Position numbers and translations under genes: made by a program. Source: Gentiana macrophylla (lineage: Eukaryota; Streptophyta; Magnoliopsida; Gentianales; Gentianaceae). From it: a stretch of 64,000 nt of DNA. Every line of letters begins with the position of its first letter. Position 1 is the first letter of the stretch. Shown one piece after another: positions 34,581 to 46,775 of the stretch. Where the stretch lies: NCBI GenBank assembly GCA_026214975.1, contig JAOBSW010000372.1, forward strand, positions 1 through 64,000, in the 5' to 3' direction. The notes under the pieces were generated by a model, which did not search any database, had not been told where the DNA came from, and was given only the letters and a program-made list of their open reading frames with translations.

Positions 34581-36330
34581 ATTGCCTCTTCAACGGCTCT
34601 CCACCACAAAGCACTAATCTCTTTTTTTGATTGCATTGATTGGTGACCAACAATTCTTCACACTCAACAAAGCTTCACTGTCCAGAAACCTTTGTTGAAT
34701 ACAAAGTTGTTGTTTGAATCCTTAGATTCTTGATGAGCTTTGATCTTGATGCATATGGGTAAGTTCAGCAGCTCAATCTTCAAGTGTTGAATGCTAGATG
34801 ATTCTTGTTGAATGAATCACTTGAAGTTTCTTGATTTAGCAGTTAAATGCCTTAGCGGATTTACAGCGAGAACAAGAACTCAGAAGAGTAAGCTTGAATG
34901 CTCGAAATTCAAGATTCAATCATTCTCTAATGTGTATTTTCTTCTAATGCCAAGTCCTCTATTTATATGTGAAAATTCAACGCTCAAATTTTGAATCCTT
35001 GTAGATTCATTCACGTATAGACTTCCTAAGGACACCTATTCTTAGAAATTCTAATTAAATCACCTAGCACATTGTAAAAGGACCATTCACTACTAAGCCA
35101 TTATCCTGCAAAGCCTAAACAGTCGCTTTCCGCCTCTCCCACCTTCTCCCCTAGAGGGTCTCAGTTGTGGTACGGAGCTGAGGCTACCAAAATTCAATGT
35201 TAGACATTTCCAAGTTCCAATTAATGCTCTAAAGGCATACATTCCATACAACATCAAGTTGTACACAAGAAAACATAAAAATATAGTGAATAGACGTTTT
35301 GGCGCGCGTTAGCACGCTTTGATGCGTGCCAAACCCTGTCTAGAGTAACCTATTCCATTCTGCTTCTCTTTGGCGTGCGCTGACGCTATTTGGCGCGTGC
35401 TAGAACTGAATAGAAACATCATGTCCAACGATGCTATCCTTTAACGCACGCTAAGCCCTCTCGGCGCAATCGAAACCTTAACAGTGCATTTTGTACCATT
35501 CCTGAAAACTTTGGCCTGCGCTAACGCCTTTTGGTGCACGCTAACCATAGCTGAGCCATTCTACAGATTCCCTGGCGTTTTGGTGCAAGTTAAAACATGT
35601 GCATGTCGCGCGGCGCTAAACGGTCGAGAATTTATAGAACAACATAAAGTGAAGCCAAACTCAGGCCTTTCTCAATCCGAACGATTTCCAACCTTTTAAC
35701 ACCTTAAAACCGGCAATTCACAACATTAATTATATGACAACACCCAAAATCGATAAGAACACCCTTTTACCTTAATTTGCAACGAAAGCGATCCAAAAAG
35801 CAAACAATGAGGGTTCTTGCGATTCCTCGACTTCTACACCCAATCACAAACCAAAAACGTAATTCTACGATTACTACCACATCCCACGCCTTTAATGCTC
35901 AGTATTTCTACAAAAAAGGATTGAAATTCTAATTTGGGCTAAAAGAGAAAACTTACAGATTGGAGAGTTGTTGGTATAAAAACAATGCGCCGGTGATCAA
36001 CTTCTTCTACAGCCATCTGTTGAAACAAGCAACAGATCAGACGGAATTTCGAAAATTCGTTCTCCGCTTTTCTTTTTCTCAAGAGTTCAGAGCGTTCACA
36101 TATTCCTTTTTTTTTCTGAATCTGACAACTAAATGAGGTGATGGGTAATTAATTTCCTTAATTACCTTATTTAGTTTTTCTTTAATTAATAAATGATAAT
36201 TATAAAATATTATATTTACTTTCTCCCATTTAAATAATATCCATTTTATACACTTTTACCCCTTAATTTTGTGTAGAATTATGTAGAAGGACACATTTTG
36301 GAATATTTTTAAGTAACATAACACCTAACT
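34581..36330 (-). repeat. Degraded LTR-like DNA with GGCGCGCGCTAACGCC-type word cluster
   Basis: A minus-strand TATA word (CATATAAATAGAGG, about 34958-34972) suggests one LTR-type promoter. At 35285-35610 there are at least eight short GC-rich words such as TGGCGCGCGTTAGC, TGGCGTGCGCTGACGC and TTGGTGCACGCTAAC in AT-rich DNA, a pattern common in long plant Ty3 LTRs. No coding domain is present. Several decayed elements may be mixed here. Confidence 0.35.
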
Positions 36331-37225
36331 ATTTTTTGCAGGGGAAGGACAACTCCTATAGTTTTTATAGCCTATAGGACAAAAACGCAGCGCCCTGTTC
36401 TCGCTTTTGTTTTGTTTTTGTTCTCTTTCCTCCTCGATTTTCAATCACTCATATTTTTATCTCCAAACGTGATGAAAATTTCATTGAATTTTTTATTTTT
36501 GCATGCTCTTCGTTTTGAGACTTGGTTTGATATCATTACATCGTTTTTCATGAGATTCACTGTGGAAATTCACTCAGTGAATCTCCCTAGTGAATCTCTG
36601 AAAGCAAAGCGGTGTATTTCGACAATTGAATTTTCGACAAATGGATTTTCAGAAATCATGTCGGAATATAGCGAATGTGGTCTCAAAATAAAAAGCATGA
36701 AAAAAATTGGTGAAAGAATTTTCAAATTTGGAATTCTAGATTGAAAGATACGAATGTTTAAAAAAGATGGATGATAGAGAAAGTGTGTTGGTTTTTGTTT
36801 TCTTAAAAAGAGGCGTCCAGATTTTTTTAAATAAAAAAATAGTTTTGTCCTTTATGAAAAAGTTTTTAAAAGTTGTTATTCTCCTTAATTGATGAAATGT
36901 CTTCGTCATTCTTCCCAAATCCCCCTAAATTTTGGTGTGCTACATTGACTTTTCATTTCTAGTATGTAGTAGATGTGAAGATGCTTGGTTTGTGATAACA
37001 TTTCAATGTTCTGGTTTAGTGGATATTGTATTGACTTGTGCTTGAGATTTTGTTGTTGCTATATCTAATTATGGTAGTTTTTGATACGGCGAATGTAGAG
37101 TGTATCGGAAATAGAAAGTTACCTATGATGGCAAAGTGGTTGAGGCGCTCAGAATCTAGCCGTGAACAACACCACTTGTTCTTGGATTTGTATTATCTTA
37201 TCTTGCTTGAATTCCTAAAATGCAA
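36331..37225. other. Intergenic, no gene recognised
   Basis: AT-rich. A 110-codon plus frame (36412-36744) is the longest open frame but has no family resemblance and runs through low-complexity T-rich DNA, so I do not call it a gene. Confidence 0.4.
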
Positions 37226-37698
37226 TGTGATATCCCTCATTGAGAATGTGATAAAAGCATTACCATTTATAAGAGTAAGACATAGATGTCTTGTCAACTT
37301 GGGTTAGCCCTTTTTAGACCAAGCGAGGGCGACGGTCTAAGCAATTGACCGGATCACTTATGGCTTACTTAGCTCTACAAGACCCGGGGTTTGGGGGAGT
37401 TACAATTGGTATTAGAGCCGACTACCATATGAAACTAAGTGTCGGGAACCTTTAGAATTCTTTTGTAGGGACGAGTTTGGTACAAATCCTAGCGAGGACG
37501 CTAGTTGCTTATAAGTTTGGAGAAAGTGATTTCCCACATTGAGAATGTGGGAAAATCATTATCACCTTATAAGTGTGAGACATAAATGTCTTGTCAACTC
37601 GGATTAGTCCTTTTAGACCAATCGAGGACGACGGTCTAAGCAGTTGACCAATTCATTTATGGCTCACTTAACGCTTCTAGACCCGGGGTTTATATTCT
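37226..37698 (+). mobile_element. TRIM (terminal-repeat retrotransposon in miniature)
   Basis: Two direct repeats of about 170-180 bp (37226-37404 and about 37525-37698) share a CATTGAGAATGTG start, ACATA(G/A)ATGTCTTGTCAACT, GACGGTCTAAGCA and AGACCCGGGGTTT. Right after the first is ATTGGTATTAGAGCC, a tRNA-Met-type PBS, and only about 120 bp of internal DNA follows. There is no coding capacity. The first repeat ends GGGGGAGTTACA; the last dozen bases of the second are altered. Confidence 0.65.
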
Positions 37699-38995
37699 AC
37701 TTCACTGCTACCACGTTAATCTTGGACGATGTAAAAATAATTCAAAGTTGACGTGTTTAATTGTTACGGATTAGATAATCGATAAATTATAAATAGATGA
37801 TAATATTCTTCATTGATTTAATTGAATGATACAATTCTTGCTTTATAGCCTACGATTCCTAGCAAGAAAGAAATATAATTATTACAATGATCTACCATAA
37901 TTAATACAAGGATTGTGTAGAATCAATCATCATTATTATTTTTGGTAACTGTATCTTCAACACTACCCCGCAATCTTATGGTAATGTAATGAACATGAAT
38001 ATTGGCTCGTAAAGAATGGTTCTTGGTTCTTTCACTGGTGCCAGCAACAAACTTCACCAGATCAACATCAACTTCTTCCAACCTGATATTACTTGAATCC
38101 TGCGATAGAGAGGAGGGAATATGTGGAGGGATATACCCTAAGAAAAAAACCTATGAGGGAGAGGAGGAAATAGGTGGAGGGATATACCCTAAAAAAATAG
38201 CTGGATGACAAGAAAATTGTGAGCGGTCATAAAAAAAAGTGATAGAAAATAAGGAATACTTCGAGGGAGGTGGATTCCCTAAACAAAAAAAAAAGAATAA
38301 AAAAGAAAATTTTGGATGTGTGGTCATCCGTAACATAAGAAAAGGAACGGAGGGTTGTACCCTAACTAAATAAACGTAAGAAAAGGAATGGAGGGTTGAC
38401 TCTAACGGAATAAACGTAAGAAAAGGAATGTAATTGACTGCTGGATTCTTGAATTTGGCTGGAAGGGGACACCATTAATGTGCTTTGGCAGAAGAGAGAA
38501 ATGAGCGTCGATGAAAAATCAAAGGTTTTGGTTTTTTTTTTTTGATGGAAAGCCTTCGTGACCTAAATAATGTGATGCACATGAGAAGCATTGCCATCAA
38601 CAGTATCGAATTCAAAGTTGTCCGATCACCCAGGTTCCGAGTATCTTGGTTGCTTAATTGAGCAATCACCAAACTCTCGCCTGCCTTCTTTTCGAACCAT
38701 TGATAGTGTGACGAAACCTCAACCCAGGAAGCTCATCAAAGGTGTGCAAATCTCCAAAAATTAAGAAACAGCCACAGAAGTAACGGATTCAGGGAGTGAA
38801 GAGGACTTGTCGGCGGCGTCGGGATCGGTCACCGATGACTCCGTTGTTGGCACCATATCCATGATTACCGGAAGATGATGACAATGATCTGATAAATTAT
38901 TTTGAGAATTAAAAAAATTAGCAGAAAAAAGAAGAAGATGGGTGAGAGGGTGAGGGTTCGTGTAGATTACGGTAACCAACATACCCAAACGAATT
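37699..38995. other. Intergenic with short tandem motifs
   Basis: Around 38105-38200 two copies of GGTGGAGGGATATACCCTAA-like text stand 50 bp apart, and looser variants with a GGAGGGTTG(T)ACYCTAA core recur to about 38430. A minus-strand frame (38761-39048) ends in a Ser/Thr/Asp-rich peptide (MDMVPTTESSVTDPDAADKS) that could be a gene fragment, but I recognise no family. Confidence 0.35.
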
Positions 38996-39000
38996 TCTTT

Positions 39001-39300
39001 AGGATCTGGCCAGGATCCGAAAGACGTTACCATGTAAGGATCAAGCACTTATCGTTGTATTAAAACCAATTGGTGTTAGTAAATGTGCTACTATATTTTC
39101 TTTAGGATCTGACTAGGATCTGAAAGACGTTACCATGTAAGGATCAAACGCTTATCATTGTACTAAAACCAATTGGTGTTAATAAATGTGCTACTATATT
39201 TTCTTTAGGATCTGACCAGGATCTGAAAGATGTTACCATGTAAGGATCAAACGCTTATCGTTGTACTAAACCAATTGATGTTAGTAAATGTGTTACTATG
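39001..39300. repeat. Three tandem copies of a 103-bp unit
   Basis: Units begin AGGATCTG at 39001, 39104 and 39207 with an exact 103-bp period between them, and each contains GTTACCATGTAAGGATCAA and CCAATTG(G/A)TGTTAGTAAA or a close variant. A more diverged partial copy follows at about 39465-39535 next to TCCGATAGCATG, which resembles a reversed primer-binding site. The unit may derive from a small LTR element. Confidence 0.8.
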
Positions 39301-39535
39301 TCACTAAATGTACATCGCATTTCTTATATCACGCGCCTCGCCGTGTGTGCTATAAGAAAGTGTTAGTGGACCTATAAGAAGAGATTGAAGCCCAACACTT
39401 GGGTTCTTTTTTTGTTTTTAATTGTGCTGGAAACATGGTTTGAACTCGGGAGCTCCTGATCCGATAGCATGTAAGGATCAAACGTTTACCGTTGTAATAA
39501 AATCAATTGTTGGTAATAAATGTGCTACTATATTT

Positions 39536-40100
39536 CCTTATATCAGACACGTGTCAAATGATCTTTTTTTATTCTAATTATTTTTCCTAAATAATTTCAT
39601 ATTCCAGCTACTTCTACGAAATGTTTGGGTCCGTTACATAATAGAGAATTTACGGGCCGGACAATGCATTTAATTACATAGCATCTACTTATATACCCAA
39701 TATATGATAGCTGGCTGTACCATTTAGATTTGTAATGCACAGACATTGCTGTCCAGGAAAGTTCGTTGTTGGCTAAAACGTGACTCTTATTGGGCTCAAC
39801 AGCTACGTACTCTTCCATTTATTTTAATTTTTGCATCTTAATATGTGCAACTAAATAATGCACATGCACTTGCATTCAAGTCGTATTCCTGCAGGTAAAA
39901 ATAAACGAGCAAAATGATGAAGCACAACCCCTTGCTTTTTTGTATTACAATATAAACCAAACTTACCCTATGCATGTTTTATGATACGTTAATTAAGAGT
40001 ACAAAAAATAAAATACATTAGTATGTTTTTTATTTTCTATAATTTCACTTAATCATTTTCAACGTTCAGATAAGTATAAATTAATGGGATAAGGGCCCTA
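39536..40100. other. Intergenic, nothing recognised
   Basis: AT-rich, no element boundary or gene visible. The 73-codon minus frame at 39597-39818 shows no family resemblance. Confidence 0.4.
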
Positions 40101-40342
40101 AATGACACAATATGAAAGATGTCAGGTAAAAAAGACTATAAGAAAAGATTTTTGTCAAAATAGACATTTTAATCAGTGAAAGTGAAAGTGAATTTTAAAG
40201 TGAATTATGTTGATTTTCTGCACAAAACCAACGTAATTCATTTTCAAATTCACTTTCGTAATTTCACTAATGAAATGTCATTTTTGACAAATTTTTTTTT
40301 TATAATCCTTAAATCTTAACATCTTTCTAAATATGTCCTAAT
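40101..40342. repeat. MITE-like long inverted repeat
   Basis: The left arm (GAAAGATGTCAGGTAAAA onward) and the right arm read in reverse (GAAAGATGTTAAGATTTAAG onward) match over about 100 bp, through TTGTCAAAA, GACATTT and GTGAATT words. The centre is around 40215. No coding capacity. It would fold as one imperfect hairpin. Confidence 0.65.
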
Positions 40343-40472
40343 TAACAATTAATTATAAATTAAATTATTTTGCTCATTTTTGCGCTTGAAAGGAACTTAA
40401 CAAAAAAATAAAAATAAAAAAATACAATGCACCCATAAAAAAGTCACCACCCACCCCTTGTGGTTCCCCCGG

Positions 40473-41290
40473 TGCACACGATGATCAGTAACGCTCGCTC
40501 CTTGACAATCGAAGTCCTTATCCTGAATCGAACGTCTCGCACGCATAATATTAAATAAATAATATTACACGTAAGCCTCTACTACGTCAGTATCAAATAA
40601 AAGCAAACGGAAGCTAAAAAGACTGGGTAATTTTTTCAAACATCTCGTAATAGAAATTCAAGAACTAGAGAAGGAAATGTAAAGTTATTACATCCAAACA
40701 AAACCAACGAATCCCAAAACAAGATTTAATTCCAAAGTACTAAAAGTAAACTACAAAATCCAATAATAATCCAAATCTAGGAAATAAATAAAGAAATGAA
40801 TAATAATTAATCAAAGTCTTCAACTCCTGGCGCCCTCAAACGTCGTCATCAAAGTTCTCCTCGAACTCATCATTTACTGTTTCGTTTTCTCTCCCCAAAC
40901 ACATAAATAAACATGCATTTGAGGTAAGTACAATGTACAAAGTAAGAAAGTAAGCTACAATATAATTAAGGTTTATTATTAAAAGATTTGCCTTATCGAG
41001 ACCGACTCGATCTAGGGTTCACTACATGCCCATCGACCGCCGTGACTATACGCTTCTAACTTAGCTTATCTTTGTTACATCATTACTCAGGACACAATGC
41101 ATGGTGAAAATTCCACCACGAGATATACTTGCCAACTACGGTGATTAGCACCGGTAGTCCCGGATCTCCCGGTATGCATATACGCTCGATGGATTTCCTC
41201 CACTACCCTTCACCTTTTGAGCCGATGGCGTTGTCCACCTTTTATGAACGTATCACATCGCCGATTTGAATCAGTGCCTAACCAAGAATA
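40473..41290 (-). repeat. Extra partial LTR copy (U5-side 0.8 kb)
   Basis: Repeats the outer 0.8 kb of the neighbouring LTR in direct orientation. Both copies contain CTCTACTACGTCA, AAGCAAACGGAAGCTAAAAA, CGATCTAGGGTTCACTAC and CCGATTTGAATC in the same order. It is cut at ACCAAGAATA (41281-41290), where the full LTR's outer end begins. Confidence 0.85.
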
Positions 41291-43431
41291 AAGGTGCCCC
41301 GTTCCCGGACACCGAGTCCTTATCCGGAAATCGAAACGTTCGGCACGCATAATATTAAATAAATAATATTACACGTAAGCCTCTACTACGTCATATCAAA
41401 TAAAAGCAAACGGAAGCTAAAAAGACTCGGGTAATTTTTTTCAAACATCTCCGAATAGAAATTCAAGAACTAGAGAAGGAAATGTAAAGTTATTACATCC
41501 GAAACAAAACCAACGAATCCCAAAACAGTACGAATTCCAAAGTACTAAAAGTAAACTACAAAATCCAATAATAATCCAAATCTAGGAAATAAATAAAGAA
41601 ATGAATAATAATTAATCAAAGTCTTCAACTCCGGCGTCCTCAAACGTCGTCATCAAAGTTCTCCTCGAACTCATCATTTACACTGCTCGTCTTTCTCTCC
41701 CCAAACACATAAATAAACATGCATTTGAAGTAAGTACAATGTACAAAGTAAGAAGAAGCTACAATATAATTAAGGTTTATTATTAAAAGATTTGCCTTAT
41801 CGAGACCGACTCGATCTAGGGTTCACTACATGCCCATCGACCCGTCGTGACTATAATTTCTAACTTAGCTTATCTTTGTTACATCATTACTCAAGGACAC
41901 AATGCATGGTGAAAATTCCACCACGAGATATACTTGCCAACTACGTTGATTAGCACCGGTAGTCCCGGGATCTCCCCGGTATGCATATACGTTCGATGGA
42001 TTTCCTCCACTACCCTTCATCCTTTTGAGCCGATGGCGTTGTCCACCTTTTATGAACGTATCACATCGCCGATTTGAATCGATTGCCTAACCAAGAATAG
42101 ATGACGTTTTAGCTTTTACTACACTTATGTAATTATTAATGTGAATTAACTAGTCACCTAAGTGTTTTCGAATAATACTCCCTTATCGCCTATACTCCTC
42201 ACTTAGACAACTAGACATCACATCCTATCAATTTACGTACATTGATGAACCCTAGTTCATCAAAGCACAAGCCCTTTCATGCCCTTCCGACGGATCGAAC
42301 TTCAACTCCCTTTAAGAGTACATTCGGTGTTTTAATCGAACGAATCGAGAGAAAATCAATCGGGCTTGTTCATATTTAATTAGTGTTATTTAATCATGAA
42401 TTAAGGTTTAAAATTCAAAACATAGCTTAAAACAACATTACATAGAAGCGGGGCAATGCGCGTGCGATTACTACGGAATGCGTATGCGCATCCTCGCCTT
42501 GACTTATTCTAAGCAATCTCGCATCGAGGAATGCGGGCGCATTACTAGCCAATGCGACGCATCCTACGCAGAAAAAGCCCTAAAACATGTTCTTCAACCC
42601 TTAACGATCTCTACTCGAATTATAGCGTAAAAACAGTAGAAAAACATGTCTTTTAAGATCCAAACAAAACTTAATCCTTAAACATCATCTAAGCTTAAAA
42701 CTTGATACAATATGCAGCCAAAACATGATCTATTCTACTATAAACCACAATTAGATTGTAGGAAGAGCTTTTACCTTTAGCAAGCTTATTCCAACAAGCA
42801 AAACTCGTAGAGAAGAAGCAGAACTAAAACCGATCTTTCTCTTATCAAAGCTTCAACTTTTCGCAATCAAAACGTTGCCTTCTTCTTCACAACGATTCCG
42901 CGCTCTACTCGATCCGAAAACCGTCAAGAATTTGCTTTAGCCGATTGAAAAACTCTCAGCCCTAATTTTTGGCTCACACACGCAGAGAGTATAAGGAGGT
43001 GAGAAAATCTGATTTCTAATAGGTTATAAGAATTGTGGGATTTATTCTCCTTAAATAGAAAATCCCAAAAAAGATAGAGATCTTATTATCTTCCTTTATA
43101 ATAAGATAAATCCCAAAAAAGGATAAAGATCTTATTATCTTCCTTTATAATAAGATAAATCCCAAAAAAAGGATAAAGATCTTATTATCTTCCTTTATAA
43201 TAAGATAAATCCCAAAAAAAGATAAAGATCTTATTATCTTCCTTTATAATAAGATAAATCCCAAAAAAGGATAAAGATCTTATTATCTTCCTTAACTATA
43301 TACATATATATATTTCAAATATACATATATAATTTAACAAATACTTAAACTCCGAATAAAAGGAATCGAACCCAATATTTCGCTTTGGCAAAATGACACG
43401 TCTGCCCTTTCCCGAAAATCGGAATATTACA
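41291..43431 (-). repeat. Tekay-like LTR, left arm
   Basis: About 2.1 kb. Minus strand starts TGTAATATTCCGATTTTCGG at 43431, just after a GGGGGGAAGAA polypurine tract. Contains a roughly 57-bp tandem array at 43066-43290 and a GATGCGCA-type GC-rich patch at 42440-42560. Corresponds to 48183-50340 in the right arm. Confidence 0.85.
43066..43290. repeat. Tandem array of about 57-bp units in the left-arm LTR
   Basis: Four to five copies of a unit with GATAAAGATCTTATTATCTT, CCTTTATAATAAGATAAATC and a short A run. Each unit contains inverted TTATCTT / AAGATAA words. The right-arm LTR has the same array reversed at about 48318-48545. Confidence 0.85.
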
Positions 43432-43439
43432 TTCTTCCC

Positions 43440-44860
43440 CCCTTAAAGGAGTTTCGTCCTCGAAACTTAAAACATACCTGGTAAGTCCATAAAATCTGGG
43501 AACTCGCTGATCATATCGTCCTCAACTTCCCAAGTAGCTTTATCCGGTGAATGATTGCTCCATTGCACCAGAACTAAAGGAATCAACCGTCTCTTAATCA
43601 TCTTTTCCTTCCGGTCCAAAATTCGGTCGGTGTCTCATCGTCATTTAAAGATTATCCTGGAGACCCTCCGGATCAACGATGAGTCTCAATATCCGTCTTG
43701 GTCAAACACTTCTTTAACATTGAGACATGAAACACGTTGTGGACTCGACATGGATTCTCGTAACTTGAGTCAGTAAGCCAAAGGTCCAATTCTTTCTAGA
43801 ATCTCAAAAGGTCCAACGCACTAGGGCTTAGCTTTCCCTTTTGTCCAAAACGTTTCACTCCCTTCATTGGTGAAGCTCGTAGGTAAACTCTTTCACCAAC
43901 TTCAAACTCAAGAGGTCTCCTTCTAACATCTGCCCAACTCTTCTGTCTATCTTGAGCCGCCTTCAGATTCTTCTTGACCAACTGAACCCTTTCTTTAGCT
44001 TGCTCAACCAATTCTCGCCCGGTGATTTGTCTTTTCCCGACTTCATCCCAAAACAAATGTGTTCTACATCTTCTTCCATATAATGCTTCAAACGGTGGCA
44101 TGCCAATACTTGCATGATAACCGTTGTTGTAAGCAAACTCCGCTACCGGTAGGTAATCATCCCATGATCCACCTACTTCCAACACACAAGCTCTCAACAT
44201 ATCTTCAAGTGTTTGGATGGTTCTCTCAGATTGTCCATCCGTCTCGAGGATGAAAGGCCGTACTCAAATCCAACTTGGTTCCAAAAGTCGCTTGTAAACT
44301 TTTCCAAAACCGATCGACGAACCTCGAATCACGATCCGAAACTATCGAGATAGGTACTCCGTGTAACTTCACTATATTATCCAAGTATAGTGTCGTCATT
44401 TTCTTCAAGGGCATATCGACCTTATATGGTAAGAAATGAGCGGATTTGGTCAATCTATCCACAATCACCCAAATCGCATCATTACCGCTTCTCTCGCCTT
44501 AGGTAAACCGGTGATAAAGTCCATAGTGATCTTATCCCACTTCCATTCTCGGGATATCCAATGGCTTAAGCATTTCTCCCGGTCTTCTATGTTCCGCTTT
44601 AACCTTCTCGGCAAGTATCACACTCGCAACGAACTTGGCTATCTCCGGTTTCATCGAGGCCACCAAAACCTTTCCTTCAAGTCTCTCAGACATTTTAGTA
44701 GCTCCCGGATGAATCGCGAAAGCAATCCTATGTGCCTCTTCCATGACTCTCTGTCCTAAATCACCAACCTTAGGCACACACAAACGATCCTGGTACCAAA
44801 GATTGCCATTCTTATCTAACACATATCCAACCGTAGAGCTTTTCCCTTGCAACTCGCTTC
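43440..44860 (-). pseudogene. Tekay-like integrase, left arm
   Basis: Minus-strand pieces: RIAFAIHPGATKMSERLEGK and EKVKAEHRRPG (44532-44760, zinc-finger region), [19 protein letters not shown] with [19 protein letters not shown] (44226-44468, second catalytic D), then EVGGSWDDYLPVAEFAYNNG and PFEALYGRRCRT (43796-44200), SPMKGVKRFGQKGKL, and a tail DKATWEVEDD near 43520-43548. The tail resembles the chromodomain end of Tekay elements. Several small indels break the frame. Confidence 0.85.
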
Positions 44861-45402
44861 AAGTCAACCAACACCTGGTCTTCATCTTGCTTTTCCCGAA
44901 TGTCATCCATCAACTCGAGACCTTGCTAACAATGGTGCCATAAAGCGCCGGTCTTCAATCGATCAAAGCTTCGGATTCTCAACCCATCTAACCTTTCGCA
45001 ACGCGTCTTCAACACTCGACATCGCAAACACCGTTTTTTCGCTCAAGGCATCACCACTACATTTGCTTTACCCGGATGATACCGAATCTCCAAGTCATAA
45101 TCCTTTACGAACTCCAGCCATCTCCTTTGTCTCATATTCAGATTTTCTGGGTAAAGAAATACTTCAAACTCTTGTGATCGGTGAAGATCCTGGCCTTAAC
45201 TCCATACAGTAGTGCCTCCAAGTCTTTAGGGCAAACACTACTCGCCGCCAACTCTAAGTCATGTGTTGGGTAATTCTTCTCATGCACCTTCAATTGTCGG
45301 GATGCATAAGCAATTACCTCCCTCCTCGCATCAACACACAACCTAAACCTTGTCCCGAAGCATCCGTGTAGACATCATAATTATCAAAGATCTCCGAATC
45401 GC
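44860..45402 (-). pseudogene. Tekay-like RNase H and linker, left arm
   Basis: Minus strand: [20 protein letters not shown] with [31 protein letters not shown] (45138-45341), and a YHPGKANVV(V)ADALS-type linker in a shifted frame near 45050. The matching plus-strand copy at 46235-46775 is cleaner here. Confidence 0.85.
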
Positions 45403-46231
45403 CAAAATTGGGGGTGTAGTCAACCTCTTTTCAACGTCTGAAAAGCATCTTCACACTCATGGTCCACTCGAACTTCACATCCTTTTGAGTGAGCCGGGTA
45501 AGTGGTGTAGCTATCTTTGAGAAGTCTTGTACAAACTTCCTATAATAGCCACCAAACCGAGAAAACTTCTAACCTCAAACGGTAGTCGGTCCGGACCACT
45601 TCTCAATCGCTTCAATCTTCGCGGGATCAACCTTGATGCCATCTCCGAAATGACATGACCCAAGAAACTCACTTGATTCAACCAAAAGTCGCACTTCGAG
45701 AACTTGGCATACACATCTGGTTCTCCTTTAATGTATCCAAAGACTATCCTTAAGTGTTCTTCATGTTCCTTCTCATCCTTAGAGTATACAAGGATGTCAT
45801 CTATGAACACTATCACAAACTTATCCAAGTATGGCATGAAAACACGCTGCATTAAATCCATAAATGCGAGATGGGGCATTAGTGAGTCCAAAAGGCATAA
45901 CTAAGAACTCATAATGTCCATACCGTGATGAAAGTTTGTCTTTGGTATATACGCTACCTTGATCTTCAACTGGTGGTATCTCGATCTAAGATCAATCTTA
46001 GAAAACACTCTCTTGCCTTGCAAATGGTTAAACAAATCATCAATCCTCGGCAAAGGGTATTTATTCTTGATGGTCAGATTATTTAACGCTCGATAGTCTA
46101 TGCACATCCTCATGCTACCATCTTTCTTCTTAACAAACAATACTGGGGCTCCCCAAGGCGAAGTACTAAGCTGAATTATATTCCTCTCAAGCATATCCTT
46201 GAGCTGTGCTTTCAACTCCTTCAATTCAGTT
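45403..46231 (-). pseudogene. Tekay-like reverse transcriptase in the palindrome centre
   Basis: Minus-strand frames 45901-46224 and 45511-45891 read [70 protein letters not shown] and, after a frameshift, FIDDILVYSKDEKEHEEHL (catalytic DD kept) and KCDFWLNQVSFLGHVIS. There is no counterpart in the right arm. It ends abruptly at the junction with the plus-strand RNase H near 46225-46232. Confidence 0.87.
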
Positions 46232-46775
46232 CCGGAGATCTTTGATAATTATGATGTCTACACAGATGCTTCGGGACAAGGTTTAGGTTGTGTGTTGATG
46301 CAGGGAGGGAAGGTAATTGCTTATGCATCCCGACAGTTGAAGGTGCATGAGAAGAATTACCCAACACATGACTTCGAGTTGGCAGCAGTAGTGTTTGCCC
46401 TAAAGACTTGGAGGCACTACCTGTATGGAGTTAAGGCCAGGATCTTCACCGATCACAAGAGTTTGAAGTATTTCTTTACCCAGAAAATCTGAATATGAGA
46501 CAAAGGAGATGGTTGGAGTTCGTAAAGGATTATGACTTGGAGATTCAGTATCATCCGGGTAAAGCAAATGTAGTGGCTGATGCCTTGAGCAGAAAACCAG
46601 TGTTTGCAGTATCGAGTGTTGAAGACGTTGCAGAAAGGTTAGATGGGTTGAGAATCCGAAGCTTTGATCAGATTGAAGACCGACAGTTTATGGCACCATT
46701 GTTAGCAAGGTCTGAGTTGATGGATGACATTCGGGAAAAGCAAGATGAAGACCCAAAGTGTTGGTTGACTTGAAG
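46232..46775 (+). pseudogene. Tekay-like RNase H and linker, right arm
   Basis: Frames 46199-46492 and 46495-46773: [60 protein letters not shown], then [20 protein letters not shown] with ANVVADALSRKP. A single missing base at 46491 separates them. RNase H starts mid-domain directly at the palindrome junction. Confidence 0.87.

Noticed and set aside
36412..36744. 110-codon plus-strand open frame
   Set aside because: No family resemblance, hydrophobic low-complexity start in T-rich DNA, no splice or promoter context that supports a gene.
38105..38430. Telomere-like CCCTAAA words
   Set aside because: The words occur once per about 50-bp unit among unrelated sequence, not as contiguous 7-bp repeats, so this is not interstitial telomere DNA.
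38761..39048. Minus-strand frame with MDMVPTTESSVTDPDAADKS peptide as a host exon
   Set aside because: Could be a gene fragment, but neighbouring sequence gives no matching exon or family motif, so it is not called.
43066..43290. Regular direct repeats that could suggest a CRISPR-like array
   Set aside because: Units are contiguous without unique spacers and lie in a plant LTR; it is an ordinary minisatellite.
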